Positions 1 to 10,556 of a DNA stretch of 64,000 nt are shown here, piece after piece (the first letter of the stretch is position 1; each line of letters opens with the position of its first letter). Under the pieces are notes generated by a model. That model saw only the letters and a list, made by a program, of their open reading frames with translations, did no database searches and had not been told where the DNA came from. Both the position numbers and the translations under genes were made by a program. Source of the DNA: Pyrus communis (lineage: Eukaryota; Streptophyta; Magnoliopsida; Rosales; Rosaceae); NCBI RefSeq assembly GCF_963583255.1, contig NC_084819.1, forward strand, positions 1,247,501-1,311,500, written 5' to 3'.

Positions 1-14
1 GGTTTGGGGCTTGA

Positions 15-507
15 GTGGCACTGACCAACCTTCCACCTTTGCCGTCGTTTAATGATTTGCGTACTCGTCTCCTGGTCTTTGAATCCAAGCACACTATGTA
101 TCAGGCTGCTGCTTCGTCTCCTTTTGCTTTCTATTCTACCTGTAATTCTGTTGGTGGTTCGTCTAATGGACGTGATGGTCAGTCTTCTCGACACAATGGT
201 GCTTCTGGTTACAATCAGGCTCCTCGCAATAATGGTGGTGGACGTTCCAATCAGCATGGTGGTAGTAGGCGATATGGTCAGCGTCGTGCTGTGCAGCAAC
301 AACGCCATGGTGTTCTTGAACCAGCCCCTGTCAACCGTGGGCCTCTGCAACCATATTGGTGCATTGTGTCCTCAAGCTACTCGGTCAGATGACGATACTT
401 CTTGTGCTTTTGCTGGCATGCATATTGCTTCTCCCTCTTATCCAACATGGTATCCGGATACTGATGGTACTCATCATATGACGAGTGATGCTCGCTCGAT
501 GACTTAG
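15..507 (+). pseudogene. Ty1/Copia gag-protease remnant
   Basis: The first frame reads a gag C-terminal stretch (LPPLPSFNDLRTRLLVFES) followed by a Gly/Asn/Ser-rich linker typical of plant Copia gag. At about 350 the reading moves to another frame, which carries a decayed zinc-knuckle-like segment and then YPDTDGTHHMTSD, a degraded form of the protease motif (usually D-[ST]-G-[AC]-[TS]-x-H). So gag and protease are split by a frameshift and the protease active-site Ser/Thr is not conserved. The element is cut by the window edge, and no integrase or RT follows: coding similarity ends near 510. I infer a dead fragment in the 3' flank of the BURP gene. Confidence 0.7.
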
Positions 508-991
508 GCTACTGAGTTAAAGACGCGTAACAAAGATAAATGAGACTAAGGGGACTCGTTTAGACTGGAGCCCTCGCTAACTCTTGTGTTATCCTTGAAA
601 GTGAAAAACAATTCATTGATGTGGAAATTGCTCGAGGCAAAGTACCACATATATAGGTTTATCAAACGTGATATTTTTTTTATCAAACATTCGAAGTTCA
701 TTGTTACCCATTATCAGTAACTAATGCAGCATTACCAACGCTCTTTAGGTCTTAAAAAGCTATATATTACAAATTAATAGTCACAATATAGATATCAAGC
801 TTACACCCTTCATTCCACAATGAAAACTCTTCGTGGAATAGACAAAATAAAAGCAAAAGAAAAACATATCACAACTAACAAACAAAGAAGCGGAAATCGA
901 GAATCGAACAGAGATCCTCTTTATTTAGACAACCAATTACCTCCAAATTAAAGGTTTCTCAGATGGGGATAATCAAGTAGAACTGATGGGT
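508..991. other. Gene-free interval, includes 3' flank of BURP gene
   Basis: AT-rich DNA between the Copia remnant and the stop codon of the BURP gene at 992. The part nearest 991 should be its 3' UTR, since that gene is transcribed leftward. No repeat or ORF was recognised. Confidence 0.4.
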
Positions 992-3900
992 TCAACTACT
1001 AATGTAGATTTGGGGGTTTGGAACCCAAACAACATGATCACTAGGAAGGAAGTGGCAAATGGGAATCGTTCCGGGCTTAACCTTGAGCACTTGGAAGGCC
1101 AAATGCTGTGGGTCCCATTCTGATGTGTCCACATGGCAGATTGCTACTGCTTTAGCCTTCACCCCATCAGAACCTCTCAGGGGCACCACGTAAGCTCTTG
1201 TAGGTTTTGTTGCATGGCAGTAAAACACTGCGTACGGATAGTTCTGCTTATGGCACACAACGGCTTTGTCACCTGCAAGCTTCTTCACAGAAATTATGGA
1301 CATGGTTCCTCCTTTCTCCAACACCGCCGTCGAGAATGCCTGAACGTTTCTTCCGAGCTTCGAAGTGGTGAAATCAATCATTGATTCTAACGAGGTGGCA
1401 CAATATTTTTCCTCTCCTCTTATGCCTGCAGCTTCGCACTCTTCAATAGTTTGCTTAATTATATTGGCTTCCACAGATTCTGATTTCACTGAAAATTGGT
1501 TGAAAATTTCAGGTAATTCGTTCGACGAGAAGGGGATCAACTCTGCTGTTTTGCGTGGTAGGAAATTCGCCGTATTCGAATTTCTAGTGAAGTTCAAGTT
1601 CATTGTTGTCCCAGGACGCATGTCCTTCTCCAAGAAGAATAGAGTTGCCTGCGGGTTGTCATCTTTATGGAGTTGATTCTCATGAGCGGCATGTGCATGA
1701 TGACTAGGGTAAAGAAATACGTTTCCTTCTTGTGCTACTCCAACATATGCAGGTTTCGTCCCATCTTTTCCAACAAGATCGACATTTGTGCCTTCATGAG
1801 TGGCATGTGCATGATGACTAGGGTAAAGAAATACGTTTCCTTCTTGTGCTACTCCAACATATGCAGGTTTTGTCCCATCTTTTCCAACAAGATCGACATT
1901 TGTGCCTCCATGAGTGTCATGTGCATGATGACTAGGGTAAAGAAATACGTTTCCTTCTTGTGCTACTCCAACATATGCAGGTTTCCTCCCATCTTTTCCA
2001 ACAAGATCGACATTTGTGCCTCCATGAGTGGCATCTGCATGATGACTAGGGTAAAGGAAAAGGTTTCCTTCTTGTGCTCCTCCAACATATGCAGGTTTCC
2101 TCCCATCTTTTCCAACAAGATCGACATTTGTGCCTTCATGAGTGGCATCTGCATGATGACTAGGGTAAAGGAAGAGGTTTCCTTCTTGTGCTACTCCAAC
2201 ATATGCAGGTTTCCTCCCATCTTTTCCAACAAGATCGACATTTGTGCCTTCATGAGTGTCATGTGCATGATGACTAGGGTAAAGAAATAGGTTTCCTTCT
2301 TGTGCTACTCCAACATATGCAGGTTTCGTCCCATCTTTTCCAACAAGATCGACATTTGTGCCTCCATGAGTGGCATCTGCATGATGACTAGGGTAAAGGA
2401 AAAGGTTTCCTTCTTGTGCTACTCCAACATATGCAGGTTTCGTCCCATCTTTTCCAACAAGATCAACATTTGTGCCTCCATGAGTGGCATGTGCATGATG
2501 ACTAGGGTAAAAAAAGAAGTTTCCTTCTTGTGCTACTCCAACATATGCAGGTTTCGTCCCATCTTTTCCAACAAGATCGACATTTGTGCCTCCAGCAGGT
2601 CTAGGGTTTTCTTCTCCTGCAATGAGGTCGAAACCAGTACCCTTCCCTAATTCGACAGGGATTCTCATATCTTCTTTAATCATGAAGTCTGCGAATTAGT
2701 TTAGCAACAACGTAAAAAATGAGAGTGATATATAAGTGATATTCACAATAGTTTAATGCCCGCATTAATCTATTTTAAGAGTGATCAATTCAACACTCTA
2801 AATAATCGACCATGTCAAATGATTTAATCAAAATGAAGAAACTAGGAGGAACAGATATAAATTTCAACCATTGATTGATCACGTTGATTCTTGCATATGT
2901 ATTGCATCTAAGAATTTGTGTTGCAATATATATGCGGTGGTTCTTAAGATTGGTCATAAGGGATCAAATTGGTTGCTCGACCACTCGAGATATGATTTGT
3001 TTCAAATCCCGAGTGAAGAATTCTTCATACATACAAATGGCAGATCGGATATCATTTACTTATGGGAGTTATAGCGAAACATTTCTGGTACTGTTCATTT
3101 TTAAAGAAAATGACATTTTTACTCTAAAAAATCACTCCTGATACTATTCACTTATAATACATTTTTGTCATTTTGATTAAAACTCAAAGCTTTCAAACTA
3201 TTTTCAATAATTTTCCTTTTATCCATTTGATTCTCGTTGTTGACTACTTCCATGTTTGCTGGAAACATTTTGTTCGTCTTTAAAAGGAAAACTAATGAAA
3301 ATGATTTGAAAATTTTGAGTTTTAACGATAAGGACAAAATAAATGGTAAAGTGAATAGTACCGAATTTGACTTTTTAGTGTAAAAATATGATTTTTCATT
3401 AAAATTAATAGTACCGTGGGTTTTTCTTTAAAACTCTCATCTTTATATCATATGAAAGACCAAGAATAAACGACCTGGCTTATGACCACACGCTGACACG
3501 CGTCTTCTAATGTGAAAGCTCCCTATGTATTTAAATATAGTAAATGCATATAAATAGTGAACTGTTATTAAGATTTCAAAAAATTCATTTGACATTTTTT
3601 ATAAGTATATATATATTTTTTAAATATAGAAAGTCTGAAGTATAAAATGAGATTTTTGAAGTACCAATTACTATTCCCTATAAACATTTGTAATATTGGC
3701 CGTTTATGCTCGTTTGGAATTGCTTTAAAAAAGACTAAAACTGTTTTTAAAGAAACGGTTCTAGATTCCAAAAACAACTAACGATGCTTGTGTTTTTTTT
3801 TTAGAAAGCACTTCAAGTGCTTTTCTAGGATTACTTGCATTTTTATTAAGGGTAACGCTAGAGAAATCAAATTCGTAGACTAAATTTGCAAACTAAATTA

Positions 3901-4859
3901 TGTGTTACCAATAAGAAATAAGCACGTTAATCAATACTTAAATAATAATCCAACCATCAACTTACAAGTTATTTTCTTTACAAAATTTAGTCTATACATT
4001 TAATCTCGTTGGCATTATCGTTTTATTAAAAATTAGTTCCAAAAACATTTTCACAAAAAAAACTTTCAATCATTTTAAAAGCAATTTCAAACGAGCTTTT
4101 AGTTAGTACGTATTAGTGAGTCCTTTGGGTAAATATTTTGATGTATTTCAGTAAGAACTTCTGTAATTAGTTGGTTGATATCAATTTTTCCTGTAACTTT
4201 AGCAAAACCAGACCAACTTTTTTTTGGTGAACAACCAGACCAATTTTCGGCCTGGTATTTAGTTCGGTTTTTCTGTACCTAGTGGCGGCATACTCCAGCC
4301 CCCTCCTTCAAAATTATATTTGCCAAAAGATCAAACAACTTTTAACATGAAATCCTATCATCGATATTATGGTAGATAGAAGAAAAGCTCTCTAAAATTA
4401 TGTCGTTAATACAAACCAGGTTGGAGAAGTTGACTGATAGCTTTTGGCATTTGTGTGTTTGGCAAGACCGAGTTCCAGTAGAGTTCATGAGGTAACGGTG
4501 GATGAGCATCTTGGCTTGCCAGTGCCACCACCACTGCCATCTGCAACATTTTCACACTAGTGATTAATTAGTACGTACGAATGAGATCAGAACAATGTGA
4601 ACTAAATTTAATTAGTTAAAGCAGGGATAATTAAACCAACGTAGCAACAAATTGTTCCATATACATGTAGACAAGAGTGACATATATATATATATATATA
4701 TGTATATGTATAACCATTTGCGCTTTAAACCGAATATTTTATAATTTTTTCTAGACGCACAATAAAATATGAGTATTAAAATCACTAATTCATTGTAAAA
4801 ACTCAAATCTCAGGGCTTACTTTGAGAAGAGAGAAGAAGAGTGCGAGATGAAATGCCAT
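992..4859 (-). CDS. Secreted BURP-domain protein with eight 38-aa repeats
   Basis: Three-exon gene: exon 1 4821-4859, exon 2 4417-4540, exon 3 992-2688 (39+124+1697 nt, 619 codons plus stop). All introns are GT-AG and phases match. Residues 1-22 (MAFHLALFFSLLK across the first junction) form a signal peptide. Exon 2 encodes the usual BURP N-terminal segment ending VLPNTQMPKAISQLLQP. Residues 88-391 are eight tandem copies of a 38-residue unit. The BURP domain runs from about 404 to the end: it starts with an FF pair and shows the diagnostic CH-X10-CH-X25-CH-X25-CH pattern exactly, then ends near VVWVP. Known BURP members (RD22, USP, PG1-beta, BNM2) are apoplastic or vacuolar proteins linked to drought, seed development or pectin metabolism. 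The C-terminus is most like RD22. The His-rich repeat is not a form I recognise, so a specific role is not assigned. Intron 2 (1.7 kb) carries MITEs. Confidence 0.9.
1679..2590 (-). repeat. Eight 114-bp tandem repeats in the BURP exon 3
   Basis: Eight head-to-tail units of exactly 114 bp (38 codons), each coding GTNVDLVGKDG[TR]KPAYVG then an AQEGN, aromatic/Leu and YPSHHA[HD][AD]THE-type tail. Variation is confined to a few positions (T/R, V/G, L/V/F, H/D, A/D, G/E). All units keep frame, so copy number could change without a frameshift. Confidence 0.95.
3078..3436. mobile_element. Palindromic MITE, family 1, in BURP intron 2
   Basis: The left arm (GGTACTGTTCATTTTTAAAG, then a TACTATTCACTT segment) is repeated in inverted form in the right arm (AAAGTGAATAGTACCG ... 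AGTACCGTGGG). The arms are about 150 bp each around a short centre, with no coding capacity. Related arms occur at 7238-7375 and 51598-51800, and part of one at the right window edge. Confidence 0.75.
3845..4022. mobile_element. Small MITE-like element in BURP intron 2
   Basis: About 175 bp flanked by imperfect inverted ends (GGGTAACGCTAGAG at the left; CTCGTTGGCATTATC at the right), AT-rich, non-coding. Ends were not confirmed by a target duplication. Confidence 0.4.
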
Positions 4860-4942
4860 TAGGGCTGAAATTGAAAGTGTATATGAAAACTTGAGAACTT
4901 AGATCTCATGTGTGGTGCGACACAAGAGCAAGTGACTTCAAC

Positions 4943-4950
4943 ATTTATAG
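4943..4950 (-). promoter_or_regulatory. TATA box of the BURP gene
   Basis: The minus strand reads CTATAAAT about 85 bp upstream of the exon 1 ATG. This gives a short 5' UTR of roughly 50-60 nt if transcription starts 25-30 bp downstream. Confidence 0.6.
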
Positions 4951-5139
4951 AGGAACTTGTATCTGTATGAACATAATTTCATGGTTAAAAAAATTTAAAA
5001 TGGGAGATGATAACCACAAAATATTTTATTCAAGTAATCGTTAAGGTGTGGGCCATAGTGTACCATATTAATTGCATTGATAGTACCCTATTTTGACTTT
5101 AGTCAAGCATGTTATCAACGTGTTTATATTTTTGGAATA

Positions 5140-5277
5140 TGATACCAACACATTTTATTTTACTTCTCATACATTTTTTAATTTTTGATCGTCGGATCAA
5201 ATAAATTGAAGAAAATCAATGGACAGAAATTATCAAAGGGTGTATGAGAAGTAAAATAGGGTATGTGAATAGCACAT
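5140..5277. mobile_element. Small MITE with 25-bp inverted ends
   Basis: The left end ATTTTACTTCTCATACA and the right end TGTATGAGAAGTAAAAT are reverse complements around a short AT-rich centre in the BURP 5' flank. Non-coding. Confidence 0.6.
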
Positions 5278-5852
5278 CCCATATTTTTATACAAAAAAAA
5301 CCTCGATGCAATTAGAAATATGAACAATTTGATATAAGTTGTGATTTATTTTGTGCGATGATTTTACTTTATTCAATACTAAACACTTATCTTTATTTCT
5401 ATCTTTATGTATCACAATCATATTGAATAAGTAAAATAAAAAGCATAAATCAAAAGAAAATAACAGACATGTTTAAACAAAAATGTGTACGAATAGAAAA
5501 ACTCAAAAAAGATGTTTGGTTATGATTTTCCTTTCAAAAGTGAAAACAGTCCACCCACCAAGTTTAATTATTTCCCACTATTCGAAGCTCACTCACTTTC
5601 ACTTGAACTAGCCTTCATGCACGCACGAGAATGTATTTTTTTAATCACAGCATATTACGCATAATTTATACGTTTTAAATGTATGTATATGCGTAAATTG
5701 ACAAGGGGAAAGTCAAATATTTTAAGTAAATGAATAATCTTAGATCATGCTAAAAGAAACCCCTCATAAATCAATTAAAGTAGCTGAATTCACATAATAA
5801 AATCGGTCTCTATAGAATTTACAATAAGAATAGAGAAAATAATATTTAGTGA

Positions 5853-5950
5853 ACAATTGATTGAATTACATTATTGCTAGCCCATTATGAGGCTAAGCCC
5901 ACCTCATTCCATGTAGTGTAGATAACATCGTTTGTTTAAAAATAAAAATC
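5853..5950 (+). repeat. SINE-like repeat, copy 1
   Basis: Contains CACATTATTGCTAGCCTATT-like sequence and TGTAGATAACATCGTTTGTT followed by an A-rich stretch. The same body recurs at 6073-6180 and 63112-63222. The A-rich tail suggests a short retroposon, but no clear A/B box was found. Confidence 0.45.
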
Positions 5951-6072
5951 ATTTGACAATTAATTTAATCACATTATTATCCGTGTGCGAAATACCTTTT
6001 TTTTTATAAATGGTATTACATGCCTCTTAAGATGTTTTGAACGTGTTTAAAAATAGTAAAAAACAAATTGAA

Positions 6073-6180
6073 TGAACAACTGATTGAATCACATTATTGC
6101 TAGCCTATTCTAAGGCTAAGCCCACCCCTTCCCTTTAGTGTAGATAATATCGTTTGTTAATAAATAAATAAACAATCATT
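6073..6180 (+). repeat. SINE-like repeat, copy 2
   Basis: Second copy of the 5853-5950 repeat, about 220 bp away. The flanking AATTTAATCACATTATTAT and CGAAATAC segments are also repeated, so the whole unit looks tandemly duplicated rather than independently inserted. Confidence 0.45.
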
Positions 6181-6527
6181 TGACAACTAATTTAATCACA
6201 TTATTATTAGCATGCGAAATACTTCTTTTAATAACCTGTATTACATGCATCTTAAAATGCTTTGAACGTGTTTAAAAATAGAGAAATTGAATCATATTAT
6301 TGCTAGCATATTGGAAGGTACTAATTAAAAAAAAAAAAAAAAGCAAAAAAAATTAACTATTAAAAAAACACTATTAAAATGACAAAAATACCCCTACCTT
6401 ATTTGATGCATTATTTTGGGATGTCTTTGAAATTTTTTGTCTTGGGGGCATTTTTGTCCAATTGTTTTGTTGAAGCTTGGTGATAGCAAAAACACTATTC
6501 ACCTTTAGTATTGGCTTTATATATAGA

Positions 6528-7237
6528 TAAGAAGTTTGGCAAAATATTCGAACTTCGGATGTTTTCTAATTTTTTCCTTCTTACATTTATGCATTTCATT
6601 GTCGCAATACAAATAAAATTATTGTGTTGTTTTGGTTCTTCTGTAGTAACTTGTTAGTTTCGTGAGACAATTAAAAATTAGCATAAATTATGAGTTTGAT
6701 TGACATTAAAATAGGAAAGCATACCATAATTACGAACAAACATCAAACAATCAAAGTTAGAACCTGAAAGTTAATATTCTATACACAGCGGATGGGTATT
6801 GTTCATTAATGGTGCCCACCTGGTTTTGTTCCTCGCTTGCTGAGCAATTTTTTGCCCTTTTCTGGAATTGTGCAGTGAGTTGGCCATTTTGCCTCTTCTG
6901 CTTTCCGGTGCCGTTCTCCATCATCTGCGGTTCTTTGCTTTTCAAAACCCAAGCACATTTTTTAATCATTTTTTCCCTAGAACAATTATTTTTATAATTT
7001 TTGTCATTTTTTGCGCCACAAACTATGTGGCTGGATTTAACTCCTGACAGCTATAATAATTTGTTTTGTCCTGCAGTCTATTTGTTTATCATTTTTTGTC
7101 CAAAAACCAATGTGTTTATCCACGGGGTAAAACAATTGGTGATTGTTTTGTTTATTATATATATAATTGTTTTTCTCATTAACTCTCTCAGCTGTTGCAA
7201 CTTCTCTCTCTCTCTGAAAGTGGGTTTTCTTTTGAAA
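6528..7237. other. Gene-free interval
   Basis: AT-rich DNA with TTTTGTC-rich low-complexity stretches. The ORFs here are under 100 aa on both strands with no recognisable domain, and I see no gene. Confidence 0.4.
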
Positions 7238-7375
7238 GTTTTTACGAAAAATTCACGGTACTGTTTATTTTAACGAAAAATTATATTTTTACACTAAAAA
7301 GTCAATCCTAGTACTATTCACTTTACCCTTTATTTTGTCCTTATCATTACCCAAACTAAAAATTTTAAGTCTTTT
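7238..7375. mobile_element. Half of a family 1 MITE
   Basis: Matches the left arm of the MITE at 3078 (CACGGTACTGTTTATTTTAA ... AGTACTATTCACTTTACC). The opposite arm is missing. Confidence 0.6.
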
Positions 7376-7584
7376 TTTATTAGTTTTCTTTTTTCTTTTC
7401 TGTGCATGTTATTATTTTATTTTTCTCTCAATGTTTCTTATATCTACCTGTGCATCATCCGTTCTTCTTCCTCCGATCACTCTCATGTCCAGTATTTAAA
7501 GCCTTTCTGGTTGCTTGTGGTTTACATTATGTCACGTGTTGATTATCCCTTTCCATTTCTATAAAGAGTCAGAAGAAAAGGAAC

Positions 7585-7770
7585 CCGGATTGTCTGCCCT
7601 TCTCATCTCATATCCTTTCCATCTTCTCTTATTTTTGTGATTACAATTAAATCAAGTCAACATTTTATATTAATTTTTTTATAGAAAAAATAAGACAAAA
7701 AATAATAAGAATATAAAATGTTAATATGACTTAATCGTGATCATAAAAATAGTAGAGGATGGGAAGGGGA
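7585..7770. mobile_element. MITE, family 3, truncated on the right
   Basis: Starts with GGATTGTCTGCCCTTCTC and carries the palindromic core (GTGATTACAATTAAATCAAG ... CATGACTTAATCGTGATCA type) shared with elements at 8287, 18655, 29525 and 62285. The right end lacks the expected GGGCAGACAATCC and runs into duplication block A. Confidence 0.55.
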
Positions 7771-7845
7771 TGCCATTCCATTGCCTAGTGGTAGCAACGA
7801 AGGCCCATTCCTCGAAAAATAGATAATAAATGCAAAGTGACAGAA

Positions 7846-7881
<36 letters not shown>

Positions 7882-7964
7882 GTATATGGATATTGGTGAT
7901 GCTGGAAGCATATTTTGGTTGCTTTTGGCTTAAAGTATGCCACGTCTTGATGATCCCCTTCCTT

Positions 7965-8071
7965 TTGAGAGAGAGAGATAGAGGAAATGGGGGATGCCAT
8001 TGCCATTATAATTGCCTGGTAGTTACACAGGCCCATTTCCTGAAAATGAGATAATAAATGCGAAGTTGCAG

Positions 8072-8110
<39 letters not shown>

Positions 8111-8246
8111 GATAAGGATTATCCTCCTATTTTTGGTACTCTTCTGAGAGAGATAGAGGAAATGGGGGATGCCATTGCCATTATAATTGCCTGGTAGTTA
8201 CACAGGCCCATTTCTTGAAAATGAGATAATAAATGTGAAGTTGCAG

Positions 8247-8289
<43 letters not shown>

Positions 8290-8325
8290 GATAAGGATTA
8301 TCTATCCTCCTATTTTTGGTGCTCT
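7965..8325 (+). repeat. Two tandem 175-180-bp units, each with an (AT)n tract
   Basis: Each unit reads GAGATAGAGGAAATGGGGGA ... GAAGTTGCAGAAATATATAT, an (AT)n run, then GGGATAAGGATTATC and CCTCCTATTTTTGG. A degraded third relative lies at 7785-7880. Copy 2 of block A (29365-29560) has only one such unit, so the unit number changed after the block duplication. Confidence 0.8.
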
Positions 8326-8500
8326 TCTGTACTTTTTTATTTGTGTGGTTACGATTAAGCCACGTCAATATTTTATATTAATATTCATTTTTTTTCTTAT
8401 TATCTATATGAAAAAACAATATAAAATGTTGACATGACTTAATTATGACAACACAAAATAGAAAAATATCGAAAGTGGGAGGGCAGACAATCCTTATCCT
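8287..8500. mobile_element. MITE, family 3
   Basis: About 215 bp with inverted ends near 95 bp: GGGATAAGGATTATC ... GTGTGGTTACGATTAAGCC at the left and the reverse complement (GACTTAATTATGACAACAC ... GGCAGACAATCCTTATCC) at the right. Non-coding. Confidence 0.7.
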
Positions 8501-8580
8501 ATATATTGGGCAGGACAGAAAAAGATTGTCCAATCTGTGTGAGAGGTCATGATGCGAAGTGGGAGAAAAAGGGTAAATAC

Positions 8581-8581
<1 letters not shown>

Positions 8582-8640
<59 letters not shown>
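8582..8640 (+). repeat. (AT)n microsatellite
   Basis: Nearly pure AT dinucleotide run with a few AC and GT interruptions. Its counterpart in copy 2 is 29820-29863. Confidence 0.95.
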
Positions 8641-8642
<2 letters not shown>

Positions 8643-10271
8643 ATTGGGCAGGGCAGACCACGTGTTGATCATCCTTGCATTTGGCTTTTCAACTCATCTC
8701 TTTTATTTTTTTGGGTAAATCTCAGTTTACTACTTTCATATTTCGTGGTTTTCAACATTTAGTACATCAAGTTTTTTTCATTCCAGAGTCATACCTAAAG
8801 TGTAAATTTTGGGACAGTCTCATACATTCGTTAATCAAACTATTAAATCTCCAGTTAACTGATGACGTGACGCCTATGTGAACAATGACTGGGCGCCACT
8901 TAAACCTATGGTTGCTGAAATTTAAACTTGGCAACAAGATAACTTTTTCATTATGTACATACCAAATAGTAATAAACTAGAAGAAACGATAGGATCCAAT
9001 TCCTATTAATTCTCAATTCTTTGATCAGAATTCCTCATAATCTCAGTTTCTCAATTCCTTACGGTTTAGAACACCCATGCCAAAAACACTAGCTTCACTC
9101 ATAGTAATAGACCTTATCTTTTATGTTTAGCATAAAATAGATAATGATGCATGATAATGGATTACAAATTATTTTTTATTTATTCAAGTTTGGTTTTTAC
9201 TCTTTCATCCTACGTATGACTCCATTTTTCCATCCATGTCAACTAATTATTGCATATTATTTATTAATTGCTATAAAACGTTTTTTTTTTAACACTTTGT
9301 TTTATAATTTTAGGAAACAAAAAAAAAAATTGCTAACTCAGCAACGAACTTACAACGTTGACAAATACGTTTTCAAGAAATGACGACACGAACATTCAAA
9401 GGTATGTAAAATTAATTATTACTTAAATAATTTTGTTTTATTGACATTTTACATTTAATTTCAATTTTTACTAAGCTTTCTCTTTAGGGGAATTAGATAT
9501 TACTCATATATATATATATATATATACATATACAAACTATATTCTTTTCACATGATCTAAATACATGACAAATCACCTGCTTGCGTATTGAAAGGTTAGA
9601 TTGAATATCCAAAAGTATAAAAGTAGACATTTCCATAAGAGATATACCCTCTCCATATATTTTAATCTAATATGTTCTTTCACAGATTTAGAAAATATGG
9701 ACAGAACATATCTTTAGTGGAACGATGCCTTTTTATACTTTTGAACATTGGCCTTAAACCTTTCACTAGACAACCAAATAATTAGCCATGTATTCACAAT
9801 AAGTTAGCAGAAGAAAGTATGTGTATAAATTGGTAATAGTTAATTCCTCTGAAGAGAAAAGATGGAAATGATGATTCTTACTCTAGATAATCAAAATTGA
9901 GTTTATCAATTTACATAAATCTGATCCGTCTTAGAATGGCATTTAATTATGTTTTAAAAATTATATTAATGGCAAATAAACTCTTATGTAACGCTATCAC
10001 TAGATATATTTTATTGCATGAAACACCAATTTCCATCTTTGTTGTACTAAATTGCAACAAACTTATCTTTTCTGATATTGGTCAAACTAAGACAATGAAT
10101 ATATGTTATCCAAATTCTCAACCCAGGTATGTCCAATTTCACTTACTCTTTATTTCTCAATGCATTTGTTTGAATAAATTAATATAATGTTAGTCAAAAC
10201 TCAAAAACTTAGAAATTATGCTAAATCTATTTTTATTAATTTTTTTAGTTGTTATTACCTGCGAATTTTCT

Positions 10272-10305
10272 TATCCCGCAACAACACGCGGGCACCACTT
10301 CCTAG
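10272..10305 (+). mobile_element. Helitron 3' terminus, plus strand
   Basis: The plus strand reads CCCGCAACAACACGCGGG (a GC stem-loop) followed by CACCACTTCCTAG, then T. This is the classic plant Helitron 3' end: hairpin about 10 nt before CTRR, followed by T. I could not place the 5' TC end within block A, so only the terminus is annotated. The same end occurs at 31494-31527. Confidence 0.75.
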
Positions 10306-10308
10306 TAC

Positions 10309-10556
10309 TAAGGTCTGATTTGGTACTGAGTTGATTATGACAAAAGGTGGGAGCTGTTTTTGTGTTTGGTAAACATTCAGCTTCAGCTTTTTTTCACAAT
10401 TTTGGGTGAAAAAAAGCCAAAAACAAGAAGCTGCAAAACCCGGCTTTGAAAAACCGATTTTTTTTCACATCTATTTTACATAAAAGTTTACCAAACACTC
10501 TGATACTTTATTTCACAGTTACTTATTCTCACATTACAGTAAAACCCAGCCCTAAC
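10309..10556. mobile_element. MITE, family 2, internally shortened
   Basis: Starts TCTGATTTGGTACTGAG directly after the Helitron end and finishes near CAGCCCTAAC. Internal sequence contains paired GTGTTTGGTAAAC and GTTTACCAAACAC. Compared with its counterpart at 31531-31870, about 90 bp are missing. Confidence 0.6.

Larger units (their letters stand above)
5608..6527 (-). mobile_element. Non-autonomous Helitron, about 920 bp
   Basis: On the minus strand the segment starts A|TCTATATATAAAGCC at 6527, followed by a region with AAAATGCCCCC that resembles other plant Helitron 5' ends. It ends with CTAG|T at 5608, preceded by an imperfect hairpin (CTCGTGC/GCATGAAG). The bases flanking the element are A and T, as required for Helitron insertion. 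About 70 bp of the 3' end resembles the 3' end of the Rep/helicase Helitron at 32397, so that element could be the autonomous relative. There is no coding capacity. It contains the two SINE-like repeats listed below. Confidence 0.55.

Noticed and set aside
1679..2590. CRISPR-like regular repeats
   Set aside because: The repeats are contiguous 114-bp coding units without spacers, in a plant gene.
7785..8720. Several ORFs containing (IY)n runs
   Set aside because: They are translations of (AT)n microsatellites; likewise 29242-29982.
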